Assembly (NCBI RefSeq): GCF_000445445.1
Contig: NZ_ASXP01000001.1
Coordinates: 542,501-606,500 of the forward strand
DNA from: Sporomusa ovata DSM 2662
GTDB taxonomy: Bacteria > Bacillota > Negativicutes > Sporomusales > Sporomusaceae
DNA: 64,000 bases
Reading direction: 5' to 3'
Below the pieces are notes generated by a model. The model did no database searches and was not told the DNA's origin. It saw only the letters and a list, made by a program, of their open reading frames with translations. The position numbers and the translations under genes were made by a program. The number at the start of each line of letters is the position of its first letter. The first letter of the stretch is position 1. This document shows positions 1 to 8,745 of this stretch, piece by piece.

Positions 1-170
1 GTTCGGAAAGGATAAACGCTGAAAGCATCTAAGCGTGAAACCAGCCTTAAGATGAGGTCTGTCATTCGAAAGAAGTAAGGCCCCTTGCAGATGACAAGGT
101 AGATAGGCCAGATGTGGAAGTGGAGTAATCCATGCAGCTGACTGGTACTAATAGGCCGAGGACTTGACTT
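1..170 (+). rRNA. 23S ribosomal RNA, 3' end (partial)
   Basis: The stretch carries the conserved end of bacterial 23S rRNA, including the segment reading 'actggtactaataggccgag' and ending near 'gacttgactt'. The 5' part lies outside the window. No 5S rRNA follows before the tRNA-Asn at 327, which departs from the usual 16S-23S-5S order. The exact 3' end is uncertain by a few bases. Confidence 0.93.
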
Positions 171-326
171 ATCGACTATCGACCTTCGATCTTCGACTGT
201 CGATAGAAAGTGAACGAACAGTATCTAATTATGCGTAGTCTTTCTTCTGTGAAGTTTTGAAGGAACATACCTTCATAAAAGAGATATATCGAAAATCGTA
301 AGTCGACTATCGAATGTCGAACACAT
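171..326 (+). other. 23S-tRNA spacer with short palindromes, no 5S
   Basis: There is no gene here. The spacer holds an inverted repeat, CTATCGAC at 176-183 with GTCGATAG at 199-206, and a further copy of the TCGACTATCGA motif near 303-313. These may be processing stems or small repeats. I see no 5S-like sequence. Confidence 0.5.
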
Positions 327-402
327 TCCTCGATAGCTCAGTTGGTAGAGCAATCGGCTGTTAACCGATTTGTCGTAGGTTCAAGTCCTACTCGAGGAGC
401 CA
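327..402 (+). tRNA. tRNA-Asn (GTT)
   Basis: Seven-base-pair acceptor stem (TCCTCGA with TCGAGGA), discriminator G and encoded CCA at 400-402. The anticodon loop reads CTGTTAA, giving anticodon GTT for asparagine. The T arm reads GTTCAAGTC. All arms fold normally over 76 nt. Confidence 0.96.
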
Positions 403-423
403 TATTATAAAGTATTAGGCTCA

Positions 424-542
424 GACGTTTCAGAGTATTCCATATGCTAGGCGGAAGGAGGACGTACCCGGAGTCGTACTGGAAGTACGTCGGAGGGAAC
501 GCCCGGACTGACAACAACGCAGATGGGATGCTATGAAACGTC
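424..542 (+). repeat. Structured palindromic element between tRNA-Asn copies
   Basis: The element is closed by a perfect 9-bp inverted repeat (424-432 with 534-542). A second stem follows (437-443 with 523-529, one G-U pair), and an inner 7-bp stem lies at 461-467 with 485-491. These nested helices indicate a folded RNA or a palindromic mobile repeat of about 120 bp. It sits directly against a truncated tRNA-Asn copy. I do not recognise a named family. Confidence 0.6.
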
Positions 543-544
543 GT

Positions 545-597
545 AGCTCGGCTGTTAACCGATTTGTCGTAAGTTCGAGTCCTACTCGAGGAGCCAT
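545..597 (+). pseudogene. Truncated tRNA-Asn copy
   Basis: The segment from GGCTGTTAACCG to the CCA end repeats the anticodon arm, T arm and 3' acceptor strand of the tRNA-Asn at 327-402, with two base differences in the T-arm region. The 5' acceptor strand and D arm are missing, so it cannot fold as a tRNA. The trailing 'catattataa' is also duplicated, showing that a segment including downstream flank was copied. Confidence 0.8.
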
Positions 598-599
598 AT

Positions 600-637
600 T
601 ATAAATGCCAAACGGGGCAGCTCGCTTGGCATTTATA
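600..637 (+). terminator. Strong hairpin between tRNA genes
   Basis: A perfect 12-bp stem, TATAAATGCCAA (600-611) with TTGGCATTTATA (626-637), encloses a 14-nt loop. There is no clear T tract, so it may be a processing or pausing hairpin rather than a terminator. Confidence 0.4.
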
Positions 638-655
638 ATCTAAATAGTATATAAT

Positions 656-732
656 GGCGGCGTAGCTCAGTTGGCTAGAGCATTCGGTTCATACCCGAAG
701 TGTCCGGGGTTCAAATCCCTGCGCCGCCACCA
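656..732 (+). tRNA. tRNA-Met (CAT)
   Basis: The acceptor stem GGCGGCG pairs with CGCCGCC, followed by discriminator A and encoded CCA. The anticodon loop contains CAT. The paired first acceptor position and normal anticodon stem favour an elongator tRNA-Met, although a lysidine-modified Ile tRNA cannot be excluded by eye. Length 77 nt. Confidence 0.93.
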
Positions 733-746
733 ATTGCTTATCGGAT

Positions 747-794
747 AAAAAGAGGCTATGTTGAAACTTAGGTTTCAACATAGCCTCTTTTTAT
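747..794 (+). terminator. Rho-independent terminator of the rRNA/tRNA unit
   Basis: A long stem of at least 17 bp (751-767 with 772-788) with a four-base loop is followed by a T-rich tail. It ends the rRNA-tRNA transcript before the GntR gene. Confidence 0.9.
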
Positions 795-851
795 ATTTTA
801 TTATTGCCGTTAGCTGTAATTAATTAGAAAATAGTTTTCTGTAGAATTTTC

Positions 852-880
852 TTGCTTTTTTGCACATGCTATGTAATAAT
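852..880 (+). promoter_or_regulatory. Candidate promoter of the glutamate-fermentation operon
   Basis: TTGCTT at 852-857 and AATAAT at 875-880 are 17 bases apart. A start of transcription near 887 would lie downstream of the ATG at 860, which supports the later ATG at 929 as the real start of the regulator. Confidence 0.45.
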
Positions 881-897
881 AGTATTGTAAAACAAAA

Positions 898-919
898 TTG
901 GATTAATCCATTAATCCAA
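898..919 (+). promoter_or_regulatory. Palindromic operator before the GntR gene
   Basis: Two perfect 10-bp arms, TTGGATTAAT (898-907) and ATTAATCCAA (910-919), are separated by CC. The site lies just downstream of the candidate promoter and nine bases before the regulator's ATG, where an autoregulatory operator would be expected. A shorter palindrome with the same half-site occurs at 46321-46334, before the alcohol dehydrogenase. Confidence 0.6.
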
Positions 920-928
920 TTGGTTGGG

Positions 929-1915
929 ATGATAAATGTGATTGTACAAAAAATTGGTGTACCTATTTACTTGCAAGTAAAAGCATATGTTCTGGACAAA
1001 ATTAAAACGGGTTATTACAAAGCAGGTGATAAACTGCCTGCCGAACGTCAATTAGCGGAGAAGCTAGGGATTAGTCGTAACACTGTCAGTGCTGCGTATA
1101 AGGAATTGCTTTTGGAAGGGGTTCTTGACTCCGAACAAGGGCGAGGTACTTTTGTGCGTGCCCAGACGGCTGATATAACAGCTGCTGGTGCTGACATTGC
1201 CGGTAGTCGGCTTGAACGGGCACTCAAGGTTATTGATTCAGCTATGACACAGGTAGTTGAGCTTGGTTTTACTGTTGAACAATTTGCTACTATTACTGCC
1301 ATTCGCGCCAAAGAACGGGAACTAGCAACTCGTCAACTTAGAGTGGTTGTTGTAGAGGGGACACAGGAGTATGGTGAACGATTTATCGATCAGCTTGGGC
1401 AAGTAGCTAATGCACATTTTGAAGCGGTTACATTACTCCAATTGTCAACAGGTGCTGTAAAAACTGAGTATCTTGAGGCTTGTGATTTAGTGGTAACAAC
1501 GATGGATCATCAGTCCGCAGTTGCTGAGATTCTTGGCAACAGTCCCAAGTTGATGGCTGTGGCTACCACGCCAAACCTGGAGGCAGTAATCAAGTTGGCT
1601 CGTTTGCCGATTGGCAGCGAGGTGGCTGTTATTGCTAAAACCCAGGGTTTTATTAATGCTTTGGAACAGCTTCTTGCTAAGATTGGGTGTAATGGTGTTA
1701 AGCTAACGTCTTATATCGGGGAAGACCGGGAACAGATAAGGGCAGCTATAGTCAACTATAATGCGGTTATTACTGCCTGGGATTTGCAGAATGTCGTGCG
1801 TCAGGTAGCAACTGCTACACAGGATATCATCACTTTTTATTATGAAATCGACCAGGGGTCGCTCCAGCAGGTTGCTAGCCGGTTGGTTGCCGAGACTGAT
1901 AAAGCAAAGGAGTAG
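929..1915 (+). CDS. GntR-family transcriptional regulator of glutamate fermentation
   Basis: This 328-residue protein has an N-terminal GntR winged helix. The segment from [12 protein letters not shown] through [19 protein letters not shown] to the wing motif GRGTF is diagnostic of the family. The C-terminal two thirds looks like an alpha/beta effector domain that I cannot assign to a named ligand. The ATG at 929 is chosen over 860 because a likely promoter and a palindrome lie between them. Its stop is five bases from glmS, whose ribosome site AAAGGAG lies inside this gene's end, so it is the first gene of the operon and probably its own regulator. Confidence 0.85.
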   Translation: MINVIVQKIGVPIYLQVKAYVLDKIKTGYYKAGDKLPAERQLAEKLGISRNTVSAAYKELLLEGVLDSEQGRGTFVRAQTADITAAGADIAGSRLERALKVIDSAMTQVVELGFTVEQFATITAIRAKERELATRQLRVVVVEGTQEYGERFIDQLGQVANAHFEAVTLLQLSTGAVKTEYLEACDLVVTTMDHQSAVAEILGNSPKLMAVATTPNLEAVIKLARLPIGSEVAVIAKTQGFINALEQLLAKIGCNGVKLTSYIGEDREQIRAAIVNYNAVITAWDLQNVVRQVATATQDIITFYYEIDQGSLQQVASRLVAETDKAKE

Positions 1916-1920
1916 TAAAA

Positions 1921-2331
1921 ATGGCAAATAAAGTAAAGGTTGTATTAGGCGTAATTGGTGCTGACTGTCATGCTGTTGGCAACAAAATCCTCAACCATGC
2001 TATAACAGCAGCCGGTTATGAAGTAATTAATTTAGGTGTTCTGGTTCCCCAGGAGGAATTTGTTAACGCAGCTATTGAAACGGATGCCAAAGCAATTTTG
2101 GTAGCTTCGCTTTATGGTCATGGTGAAATTGATTGTCGTGGACTAAGAGATCGCTGTCGTGAAGCCGGTATTGAAGATATTATGCTCTATGTAGGTGGCA
2201 ACTTGGTTGTTGGTAAAACAGACTTTAAAGAGGTTGAGAAAAAGTTCCTCGACATGGGATATAATCGGGTGTATGAACCAGGTACATTACCTGACAGAGT
2301 GATTGCAGACATGAAAGAGGACTTGAAATAA
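1921..2331 (+). CDS. glmS: Glutamate mutase (methylaspartate mutase) sigma subunit
   Basis: This is the small B12-binding subunit of glutamate mutase (EC 5.4.99.1), which rearranges L-glutamate to (2S,3S)-3-methylaspartate. At 136 residues it has the family length. The cobalamin motif D-x-H-x-x-G is visible as Asp15, His17 and Gly20; the histidine replaces dimethylbenzimidazole as lower cobalt ligand. A second glycine-rich loop (YVGGNLVVG) fits the flavodoxin-like fold. It is followed by its reactivase and catalytic subunit in the usual S-L-E order. Confidence 0.96.
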   Translation: MANKVKVVLGVIGADCHAVGNKILNHAITAAGYEVINLGVLVPQEEFVNAAIETDAKAILVASLYGHGEIDCRGLRDRCREAGIEDIMLYVGGNLVVGKTDFKEVEKKFLDMGYNRVYEPGTLPDRVIADMKEDLK

Positions 2332-2346
2332 AAGGGGTCTTGTGCT

Positions 2347-3729
2347 TTGAATAACATTTTACTTATTGATTTTGGTAGTACTTATACCAAAATTACGGCA
2401 GTAGATGTTGATCGAGAAAAAGTATTAGGCACAGCCAGGGGTATCACAACGGTTGAAACAGATATTATGGATGGTCTCAATCAGGCGCTGTCGGCTTTGT
2501 TTGCGAAAACAGGTAAGCTTGAATTCAGCCGAGTGTTAGGTTGCTCAAGCGCTGCGGGTGGACTGAAAATGATAGCTGTTGGCTTAGTGCCGGAGATGAC
2601 TGCCGAAGCAGCCAAACGGGCCGCATTAGGTGCTGGTGCTAAGGTGCTAAAGGTATTTACTCATGAACTAAGTGAATATGAGATCGAAGAAATCGAAGAA
2701 CTAAAGCCTGATATTATTCTCCTTGCTGGCGGGACTGATGGTGGCAATCAGAAAGTTATTATGCATAATGCCGAAATGCTTGCCGGACTGAAAATGGATG
2801 TACCAGTGGTGGTGGCTGGCAATAAATCAGTTACACCACAAGTTGTCAAAATTCTATCAGCAAAGATTACAGAAGTCCGGCCTACGGAAAACGTCATGCC
2901 TAAATTGGATGAACTCAATATTGAGCCTGCCCGGATTGTTATTCGAGACATTTTTTTGAAGCGGATAACCGAAGCCAAAGGATTAAATCGCGCCAATAAG
3001 ATGGTTGACCGGTTGGTTATGCCAACACCAGCCGCCGTTCTTACAGCCTCTGAATTATTAAGTCAAGGTGGGGATGGGGAGCCGGGACTGGGCGATTTGA
3101 TGGTCATGGATATTGGTGGGGCAACTACAGATGTGTATTCTATTGCCAAAGGTGATCCTACAGCTGGCGGGGTGTCGCTCAAAGGTTTGGCTGAGCCTTT
3201 TGGTAAACGCACGGTTGAAGGTGATCTGGGTATGCGGTATAGTGCAGGGGCGCTTCTAAGGGCAGCCGGAGCCCAGCTGATTGCCGGTTATGCTGGAACT
3301 TCGCCGGAAGACGTAGTTGGCTATATTGCTAAAGTGGAAACCGATATTGACCATCTGCCACAAACAGATACAGAAGACAATATTGAGATTGCTATGGGTA
3401 AAGCCTGTGTACGATTGAGCGCAGACAGGCATGTTGGTCATCTGGAAACCTATTTTACGCCGTTTGGTACAAGCCTTGTCCAGACAGGTAAGGATTTGAC
3501 TAAAGTGGCCACTGTAATTGGTACTGGCGGAGTTATTGTCAACCATCATAAACCTGAGGAAATATTGAAGGGCATTGTGTTTGATGAGACCACCCCTCAA
3601 GTACTTAAGCCTCAGAAGCCTGAGTTTTTTATTGATAACGACTACATTATGGCATCAATGGGACTGTTGGGCGAAGAATATCCAGCAGTGGCTGTGCGAA
3701 TGATGAAAAAATATATTGTTAACAAATAG
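2347..3729 (+). CDS. glmL: Glutamate mutase reactivating ATPase MutL/GlmL
   Basis: This 460-residue ATPase of the actin/Hsp70-like fold is the MutL family linked to glutamate mutase. The phosphate loops are visible as LIDFGSTYTK near the N-terminus and MDIGGATTDVYSI near residue 255. It is thought to exchange damaged cobalamin in the mutase. Translation starts at a TTG preceded by AAAAGGGG. It lies between the small and large mutase subunits, so the three are translated together. Confidence 0.93.
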   Translation: MNNILLIDFGSTYTKITAVDVDREKVLGTARGITTVETDIMDGLNQALSALFAKTGKLEFSRVLGCSSAAGGLKMIAVGLVPEMTAEAAKRAALGAGAKVLKVFTHELSEYEIEEIEELKPDIILLAGGTDGGNQKVIMHNAEMLAGLKMDVPVVVAGNKSVTPQVVKILSAKITEVRPTENVMPKLDELNIEPARIVIRDIFLKRITEAKGLNRANKMVDRLVMPTPAAVLTASELLSQGGDGEPGLGDLMVMDIGGATTDVYSIAKGDPTAGGVSLKGLAEPFGKRTVEGDLGMRYSAGALLRAAGAQLIAGYAGTSPEDVVGYIAKVETDIDHLPQTDTEDNIEIAMGKACVRLSADRHVGHLETYFTPFGTSLVQTGKDLTKVATVIGTGGVIVNHHKPEEILKGIVFDETTPQVLKPQKPEFFIDNDYIMASMGLLGEEYPAVAVRMMKKYIVNK

Positions 3730-3751
3730 AGATTAAAGGAGGCTTTTCCAC

Positions 3752-5203
3752 ATGGAACTTAAAAATAAAAAGTGGACTCATGACGAGTTTAATGCCATTC
3801 GCCAAGAGGTTCTCAACCAATGGCCGACAGGTAAAGATGTTAATTTTGAAGAAGCTGTAAAATATCATGAAACCATTCCTGCCAAGCGTCATTTTGCTAA
3901 ACGTTTGGTTAAGGCTAAGAAAAATGGTGAAACACTGACCCAACCGCGCGCAGGTGTTGCTCTTATTGATGAACATATTAATCTATTAAACTTCTTGAAA
4001 AAAGAAGGGGAAGCCGACCTGTTGCCAACCACCATTGACAGCTATACTCGTCAGAACCAATATGAAGCTTGTCAAAAAGGCATTGATGAAAGTCTTAAAG
4101 CAGGTCGTTCGTTATTAAATGGCTTTCCGGCCGTTAATCATGGTGTAGCCGGCGTGCGCCGGGTTGTTGAAAGTGTTGATGCCCCGCTGCAGGTTCGTCA
4201 TGGTACCCCGGATGCCCGTCTCTTAGGCGAGATTACGATTGCTGCTGGTTATACTTCCTATGAAGGCGGCGGTATTTCCTATAATATCCCTTATGCTAAG
4301 AGTGTTTCACTGGAAAAAACAATTTTTGACTGGCAGTATTGTGATCGTATGATTGGATTGTATGCTGAACATGGGATTGAGATTAACCGGGAGCCGTTTG
4401 GTCCATTGACTGGTACTTTGGTGCCGCCTAGCGTTTCCCACGCTGTTGCCGTCATTGAAGGTATTTTGGCCGCTGAACAAGGGGTAAAGAATATTACCTT
4501 AGGTTATGGTCAATGTGGCAATTTAATTCAAGATATTGCGGCTATTAAAGCCCTTGAACAGCTTGCGGAAGAATATATGGCTAAACATGGTTATGCCGAT
4601 TGTGTACTTACTACCGTATTCCATCAGTGGATGGGCGGTTTTCCACAGGATGAGGCCAAAGCCTTTGGCGTTATTTCCTGGGGCGCAGCAACGGCAATAC
4701 TGGCTAAAGCTACCAAGGTTATTGTTAAAACTCCGCATGAGGCGCTGGGTATTCCTACGAAAGAGGCCAATGCTCAGGGGCTTAGAACCACCAAGCAAAT
4801 GATCAATATGCTCAAAGATCAGGCCTTCCCGCTGACCAGTGAGCTGCAGACAGAAATTAACATCATTAAAGCGGAAACCCGGTGTATTCTTGACAAGGTA
4901 TTTGAATTGGGTAACGGCGATTACGCGGTTGGTTCAGTTCGCGCCTTCGAAGCCGGTGTGCTTGATGTACCATTTGCGCCAAGCAAATTCAGCTTGAATA
5001 AAATCCTGCCTGCCCGCGATAATAACGGTGCTGTACGTTTGTTCGAGGTTGGCAACCTGCCATTTACTCCCGACCTTGTTGCTTTCCACCAAGAAAAAAT
5101 GGCAGAGCGGGCCAAAGCTGAAGGGCGTTCACCTAGCTTCCAAATGGTTATTGATGATATTTATGCCATTTCCAAAGGCCATCTGGTAGGTCGTCCGCGT
5201 TAG
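3752..5203 (+). CDS. glmE: Glutamate mutase epsilon (catalytic) subunit
   Basis: This is the large TIM-barrel subunit of glutamate mutase, which holds the radical chemistry and pairs with GlmS as an E2S2 complex. Its length of 483 residues matches the family. Characteristic stretches include [15 protein letters not shown], the barrel segment [16 protein letters not shown] and [12 protein letters not shown] ribosome site AAAGGAGG lies 11 bases before the ATG. A weak hairpin (5240-5276) follows in the spacer to the ammonia-lyase gene. Confidence 0.96.
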   Translation: MELKNKKWTHDEFNAIRQEVLNQWPTGKDVNFEEAVKYHETIPAKRHFAKRLVKAKKNGETLTQPRAGVALIDEHINLLNFLKKEGEADLLPTTIDSYTRQNQYEACQKGIDESLKAGRSLLNGFPAVNHGVAGVRRVVESVDAPLQVRHGTPDARLLGEITIAAGYTSYEGGGISYNIPYAKSVSLEKTIFDWQYCDRMIGLYAEHGIEINREPFGPLTGTLVPPSVSHAVAVIEGILAAEQGVKNITLGYGQCGNLIQDIAAIKALEQLAEEYMAKHGYADCVLTTVFHQWMGGFPQDEAKAFGVISWGAATAILAKATKVIVKTPHEALGIPTKEANAQGLRTTKQMINMLKDQAFPLTSELQTEINIIKAETRCILDKVFELGNGDYAVGSVRAFEAGVLDVPFAPSKFSLNKILPARDNNGAVRLFEVGNLPFTPDLVAFHQEKMAERAKAEGRSPSFQMVIDDIYAISKGHLVGRPR

Positions 5204-5239
5204 ATTTAATAGAACCTATCCATAGTTGAGCTAAAAAAC

Positions 5240-5276
5240 AGCAGGCGGGAAGGCCGGGGGAAGCATCTTGCCTGCT
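5240..5276 (+). other. Intercistronic hairpin glmE-mal
   Basis: AGCAGGC (5240-5246) pairs with GCCTGCT (5270-5276) across a G-rich loop. No T tract follows, so it is more likely an mRNA-stabilising or processing stem than a terminator. Confidence 0.4.
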
Positions 5277-5309
5277 TCTAAATAAAAGGTAATAAAGGAG
5301 CTTGGATCA

Positions 5310-6554
5310 ATGAAAATACTTGATGTAGTTTGTTCAAAAGGCCGTACTGGCTTTTATTTTGATGATCAAAGGGCTATTAAAGCAGGTGCCGGACATGATG
5401 GCTTTACTTATATTGGAAAGCCGGTTACTGACGGTTTCAAAGCGGTACGTCAAGCCGGTGAAGCTGTGTCGGTTATGATCATTGTGGAAGATGGCCAAAT
5501 CGGTTATGGTGATTGTGCAGCTGTTCAGTACAGCGGTGCAGGCGGACGTGACCCGTTGTTCTTGGCGGAAGACTTTATCCCGGTTATTGAGAAATTGATT
5601 AAACCTCGCTTAATTGGCCGCGAACTGAATTCCTTTAAAGAACTGGCCGAAGAAATCGACAATTTGAACGATGAAAATGGCAACCGTATTCATACTGCAC
5701 TACGCTATGGCGTGACCCAGGCCATTCTTGACGCTGTTGCTAAAGCCAAAAAACAGCTTATGTGTGAGGTTGTTGCTGATGAATATAAGACGCAAGTAAG
5801 TGAAACCGGAATTGCTATCTTTACGCAGTCAGGTGATGACAGATATAATAATGTTGACAAGATGATTATTAAACATGCCGAAGTATTGCCTCATGGCCTT
5901 ATCAATAATGTTAAGGAAAAACTGGGTGAAAATGGTGAACTGTTATTAGAATATGTTGGCTGGCTTCGTGATCGTATTATGAAGCTTAAAACTACGCCTG
6001 ACTATGCACCCGTACTACACATTGACGTTTATGGAACGATTGGGTTGGCGTTCAAAAATGACGTTGACCGCATAGTGGAATATTTCCGTCAGTTAGAAAA
6101 AGCTGCGGCACCTTTACACCTCCGCATTGAAGGTCCTGTTGATGTGGAAGAACGCGAACAACAGATTAAAGTACTTGCTGAAATTACCTCCCGCCTTCAC
6201 AAAGAAAACATCAAGGTTGAAATTGTGGCTGATGAGTGGTGCAATACTTTGCAAGATATTAAAGACTTTGCGGACAATGGTGCAGGCGACATGCTGCAAA
6301 TCAAAACACCTGACCTTGGTGGCATAAACAATATTATTGAAGCAGTATTATATTGTCAGGAAAAGGGCGTTGGTGCTTACCAGGGCGGTACTTGCAACGA
6401 GACTAACCGCTCGGCAGAAGTATGTGTGCATGTGGCTATGGCTACCAAACCGGCACAAATGCTGGCTAAGCCAGGCATGGGCGTAGATGAAGGCTATATG
6501 ATTGTTTATAATGAAATGCAACGTATTCTTGCAGTGAGAAAATCACGGAAGTAA
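5310..6554 (+). CDS. mal: Methylaspartate ammonia-lyase
   Basis: This enolase-superfamily enzyme (EC 4.3.1.2) removes ammonia from (2S,3S)-3-methylaspartate to give mesaconate. It has 414 residues, the normal length. The barrel carries the Mg ligand strand HIDVYGTIG. The catalytic lysine is Lys332 in KTPDLGGINN, equivalent to Lys331 of the characterised clostridial and Citrobacter enzymes. The C-terminal segment YQGGTCNETNRSA is also typical. It is the step directly after glutamate mutase and follows it in the operon. Confidence 0.96.
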   Translation: MKILDVVCSKGRTGFYFDDQRAIKAGAGHDGFTYIGKPVTDGFKAVRQAGEAVSVMIIVEDGQIGYGDCAAVQYSGAGGRDPLFLAEDFIPVIEKLIKPRLIGRELNSFKELAEEIDNLNDENGNRIHTALRYGVTQAILDAVAKAKKQLMCEVVADEYKTQVSETGIAIFTQSGDDRYNNVDKMIIKHAEVLPHGLINNVKEKLGENGELLLEYVGWLRDRIMKLKTTPDYAPVLHIDVYGTIGLAFKNDVDRIVEYFRQLEKAAAPLHLRIEGPVDVEEREQQIKVLAEITSRLHKENIKVEIVADEWCNTLQDIKDFADNGAGDMLQIKTPDLGGINNIIEAVLYCQEKGVGAYQGGTCNETNRSAEVCVHVAMATKPAQMLAKPGMGVDEGYMIVYNEMQRILAVRKSRK

Positions 6555-6580
6555 TGTAGGGATTTGGGGGTACTTGTTAG

Positions 6581-7504
6581 ATGAAGTCCACAGTAACTAT
6601 GGGTCTTGGCGACCAACTTATGTATGCCAGTTATTTTGCCCCGCGTGGCCGCAATCGGATGTATATTTTGGGGCAGCAAATAAGCGAACGTTATTTATCG
6701 CCGCTCGACCGGCTAATTGGTGTCATTGGTGACGCCGGTGCCGGTAAGTCTTCGCTGGTAAAAGGTATGTTCCCAGGTTTGGAACTCACCAACGATGATG
6801 ACGGTGTCAATATCCGGCCGCTGCCACTCTTAAAGAATATTGACCGAGGCTTTTTTTCCAGCCATACCTACCATGTGGATATCCGGTTTGAACTGGCATT
6901 TACACAAATTCATGTATTAGCGGAAGTCGTTCAGCAAGCACTGGATCATGGAAAACGGGTTATTGTGGAGCACTTTGATCTTTTGTACCCCATACTCAAA
7001 ACCAACGCCGATGTACTTATCGGCGTTGGCGGCGAGGTTATTGTTGTACGTCCTACGATATTTGGTCCTATACCGCAGGAAATACGTGATGTTGTTGTAA
7101 AAACCTTGCAATACCGAAAAATGGCCCATACGGCAGAAGACCTTACTAACCGTATCTTAGTTAAAGAATATGGTGCTATCTTGGAATTTCGACATCGTGA
7201 CGTTCACCACGGCTTTGTACTGGAATATCCATTGGAATTATCGGTAGCGTTACCGGAAGTGGAAAGCAAGGTAAAGCGGATGATTGACGAAGGTATCAAC
7301 ATTAGCTATTGTGATGAAGAACATATTAAAATTGACGAGATGACGTGGAGTTGCTCGGGTCCGCGCACCCATGTGCGTAATACGGAGGAAATAGAAAACT
7401 TCCGCCTTATTCCTGAATATAAATATGACCCTAAGACCCGGACATACCTGATTATTGGTCTTGTTGGCCCGGTGTCTGATGCGCTTGATGGTTTTATGCT
7501 TTAG
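6581..7504 (+). CDS. P-loop protein with alanyl-tRNA-synthetase SAD-like tail
   Basis: This 307-residue protein has a clear Walker A loop, GDAGAGKSS at residues 50-58. The C-terminal half includes the segment starting at Cys258, CSGPRTHVRNTEEI, which resembles the zinc-binding CGGTHVRNT-x-EI signature of the second additional domain of alanyl-tRNA synthetase but with two extra residues. Two HRDVHH histidines lie upstream of it. There are no aminoacylation domains. I cannot give it a function. Its place between methylaspartate ammonia-lyase and citramalate lyase suggests a helper in glutamate fermentation, for example a sensor or a cofactor chaperone. A terminator-like hairpin follows. Confidence 0.7.
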   Translation: MKSTVTMGLGDQLMYASYFAPRGRNRMYILGQQISERYLSPLDRLIGVIGDAGAGKSSLVKGMFPGLELTNDDDGVNIRPLPLLKNIDRGFFSSHTYHVDIRFELAFTQIHVLAEVVQQALDHGKRVIVEHFDLLYPILKTNADVLIGVGGEVIVVRPTIFGPIPQEIRDVVVKTLQYRKMAHTAEDLTNRILVKEYGAILEFRHRDVHHGFVLEYPLELSVALPEVESKVKRMIDEGINISYCDEEHIKIDEMTWSCSGPRTHVRNTEEIENFRLIPEYKYDPKTRTYLIIGLVGPVSDALDGFML

Positions 7505-7524
7505 GACGCCATCAATGACTAGAG

Positions 7525-7560
7525 ACTGATTGCTGTTATAGCTTTTAATCAGTTTTTTTC
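7525..7560 (+). terminator. Internal terminator before citD
   Basis: ACTGATT (7525-7531) pairs with AATCAGT (7547-7553), with an inner GCT/AGC pairing, followed by seven T residues. It could reduce transcription into the lyase genes relative to the mutase genes. Confidence 0.75.
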
Positions 7561-7576
7561 TTTAAGGGAGGTTATT

Positions 7577-7867
7577 ATGAATGAACTAAAACCGGCCCAA
7601 GCCGGTACTCTTGAGTCTAATGATATTATGATAACAATAGCACCAGGTGCTCAAGGCAGCGGCGTCGTTATTGATCTTGAAAGCATTGTCTTGGCGCAGT
7701 ACGGTCCGGCGATAAAGCAAACAATTGCTGCTGTCGTTGCAGAACAAAACGTTACTGATATATATATTAAAGCGGTTGATCGCGGGGCGCTTGATTGTAC
7801 CATTCAGGCTCGAACGCTGACTGCTCTTGCCCGGATGGGCGTCATTTCCCCAAAGGAGTTGATATAA
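7577..7867 (+). CDS. citD: Citramalate/citrate lyase acyl carrier protein (gamma)
   Basis: This is the 96-residue acyl carrier subunit of the lyase complex. Ser14 in TLESNDIM is the expected attachment site of the phosphoribosyl-dephospho-CoA arm, which carries the acetyl group. Given the mutase and ammonia-lyase upstream, the physiological substrate is probably (S)-citramalate, split to acetate and pyruvate, rather than citrate; sequence alone cannot separate the two. Its stop overlaps the citE start (TAATG). Confidence 0.93.
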   Translation: MNELKPAQAGTLESNDIMITIAPGAQGSGVVIDLESIVLAQYGPAIKQTIAAVVAEQNVTDIYIKAVDRGALDCTIQARTLTALARMGVISPKELI

Positions 7868-8745
7868 TGGATTTGCGCCGAACTATGCTTTTTATGCCTG
7901 GTAATAATCCTGGCATGCTGCAAAACGGTGGTGTATTCGGGGCTGATGCCATTATTCTTGACCTAGAAGATGCTGTTGCTCCGCAGGAAAAAGATGCTGC
8001 CCGGATATTGGTGGCCCAGGCGTTGAAAACCGTTGACTATGGTACCAGTGAAAAGGTAGTAAGGATTAATCCGTTAGATACATTTGCCTGTAAAGACATC
8101 CCGGCCATTGTGCCTTGCTGTCCTGATGCCATTTTGGTACCAAAGGTTGAAAGTCCGGCAGACATACAGGAAGTAGCTCACTTAGTGGCAACCGCTGAAA
8201 AACCAGGGCAAGCAACGGTAAAACTGATTGCGCTGTTAGAAACTCCGCGTGGCATTGCTGAAGCTTATCAAATTGCTACAGCAGACAAACGGGTAGTAGC
8301 CTTGGCTTTTGGGGCGGAAGACTATACGGCGTCATTGGGGGCTAAACGTACAAAAGAAGGTACAGAAATATTTACCGCCAGGACAATTGTAGTGAACAGT
8401 GCCGCTGCCGCCGGAATCCAGTCGATTGATACCCCGTTTACTGATGTTAATGACCGTGAGGGGCTTGTGGCAGATACCCAACTTGCGAAACAGCTTGGTT
8501 TTAAAGGTAAACTGACTATTAACCCACGACAAATAGATGATATCCATAACGTATTTAACCCAACTGCGCAAGATATTAACTGGGCTGAGCGGATAATTAA
8601 AGCGATCCGTAAGGCGGAAGCGGAAGGCGCAGGGGTAGCTTCGCTTGATGGTAAGATGGTAGATGCTCCTATTGTCGCCAGAGCGGAACTCATACTGTAT
8701 CTGTCCCGTTTGTTGGGCTTGGCAGAGGAGGCTTACTATGAATAA
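7867..8745 (+). CDS. citE: Citramalate/citrate lyase beta subunit
   Basis: This is the beta (lyase) subunit of about 292 residues, an HpcH/HpaI-type barrel that cleaves the acyl thioester. It starts at MDLRRTMLFMPGNNP, the usual N-terminus. The metal-binding segment DAIILDLEDAVAP and the later FGAEDYTASLGA are diagnostic. An ATG 72 bases upstream is open but lies within citD and is not used by homologues. It overlaps citF by eight bases. Confidence 0.94.
   Translation: MDLRRTMLFMPGNNPGMLQNGGVFGADAIILDLEDAVAPQEKDAARILVAQALKTVDYGTSEKVVRINPLDTFACKDIPAIVPCCPDAILVPKVESPADIQEVAHLVATAEKPGQATVKLIALLETPRGIAEAYQIATADKRVVALAFGAEDYTASLGAKRTKEGTEIFTARTIVVNSAAAAGIQSIDTPFTDVNDREGLVADTQLAKQLGFKGKLTINPRQIDDIHNVFNPTAQDINWAERIIKAIRKAEAEGAGVASLDGKMVDAPIVARAELILYLSRLLGLAEEAYYE

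Noticed and set aside
172..313. Repeated TCGACTATCGA-type motifs as a possible CRISPR or REP array
   Set aside because: Only a few irregular copies without constant spacers; better explained as small palindromes in the rRNA spacer.
860..928. Upstream ATG of the GntR gene
   Set aside because: A likely promoter and a palindromic operator lie between 852 and 919, and the added residues do not resemble the family.
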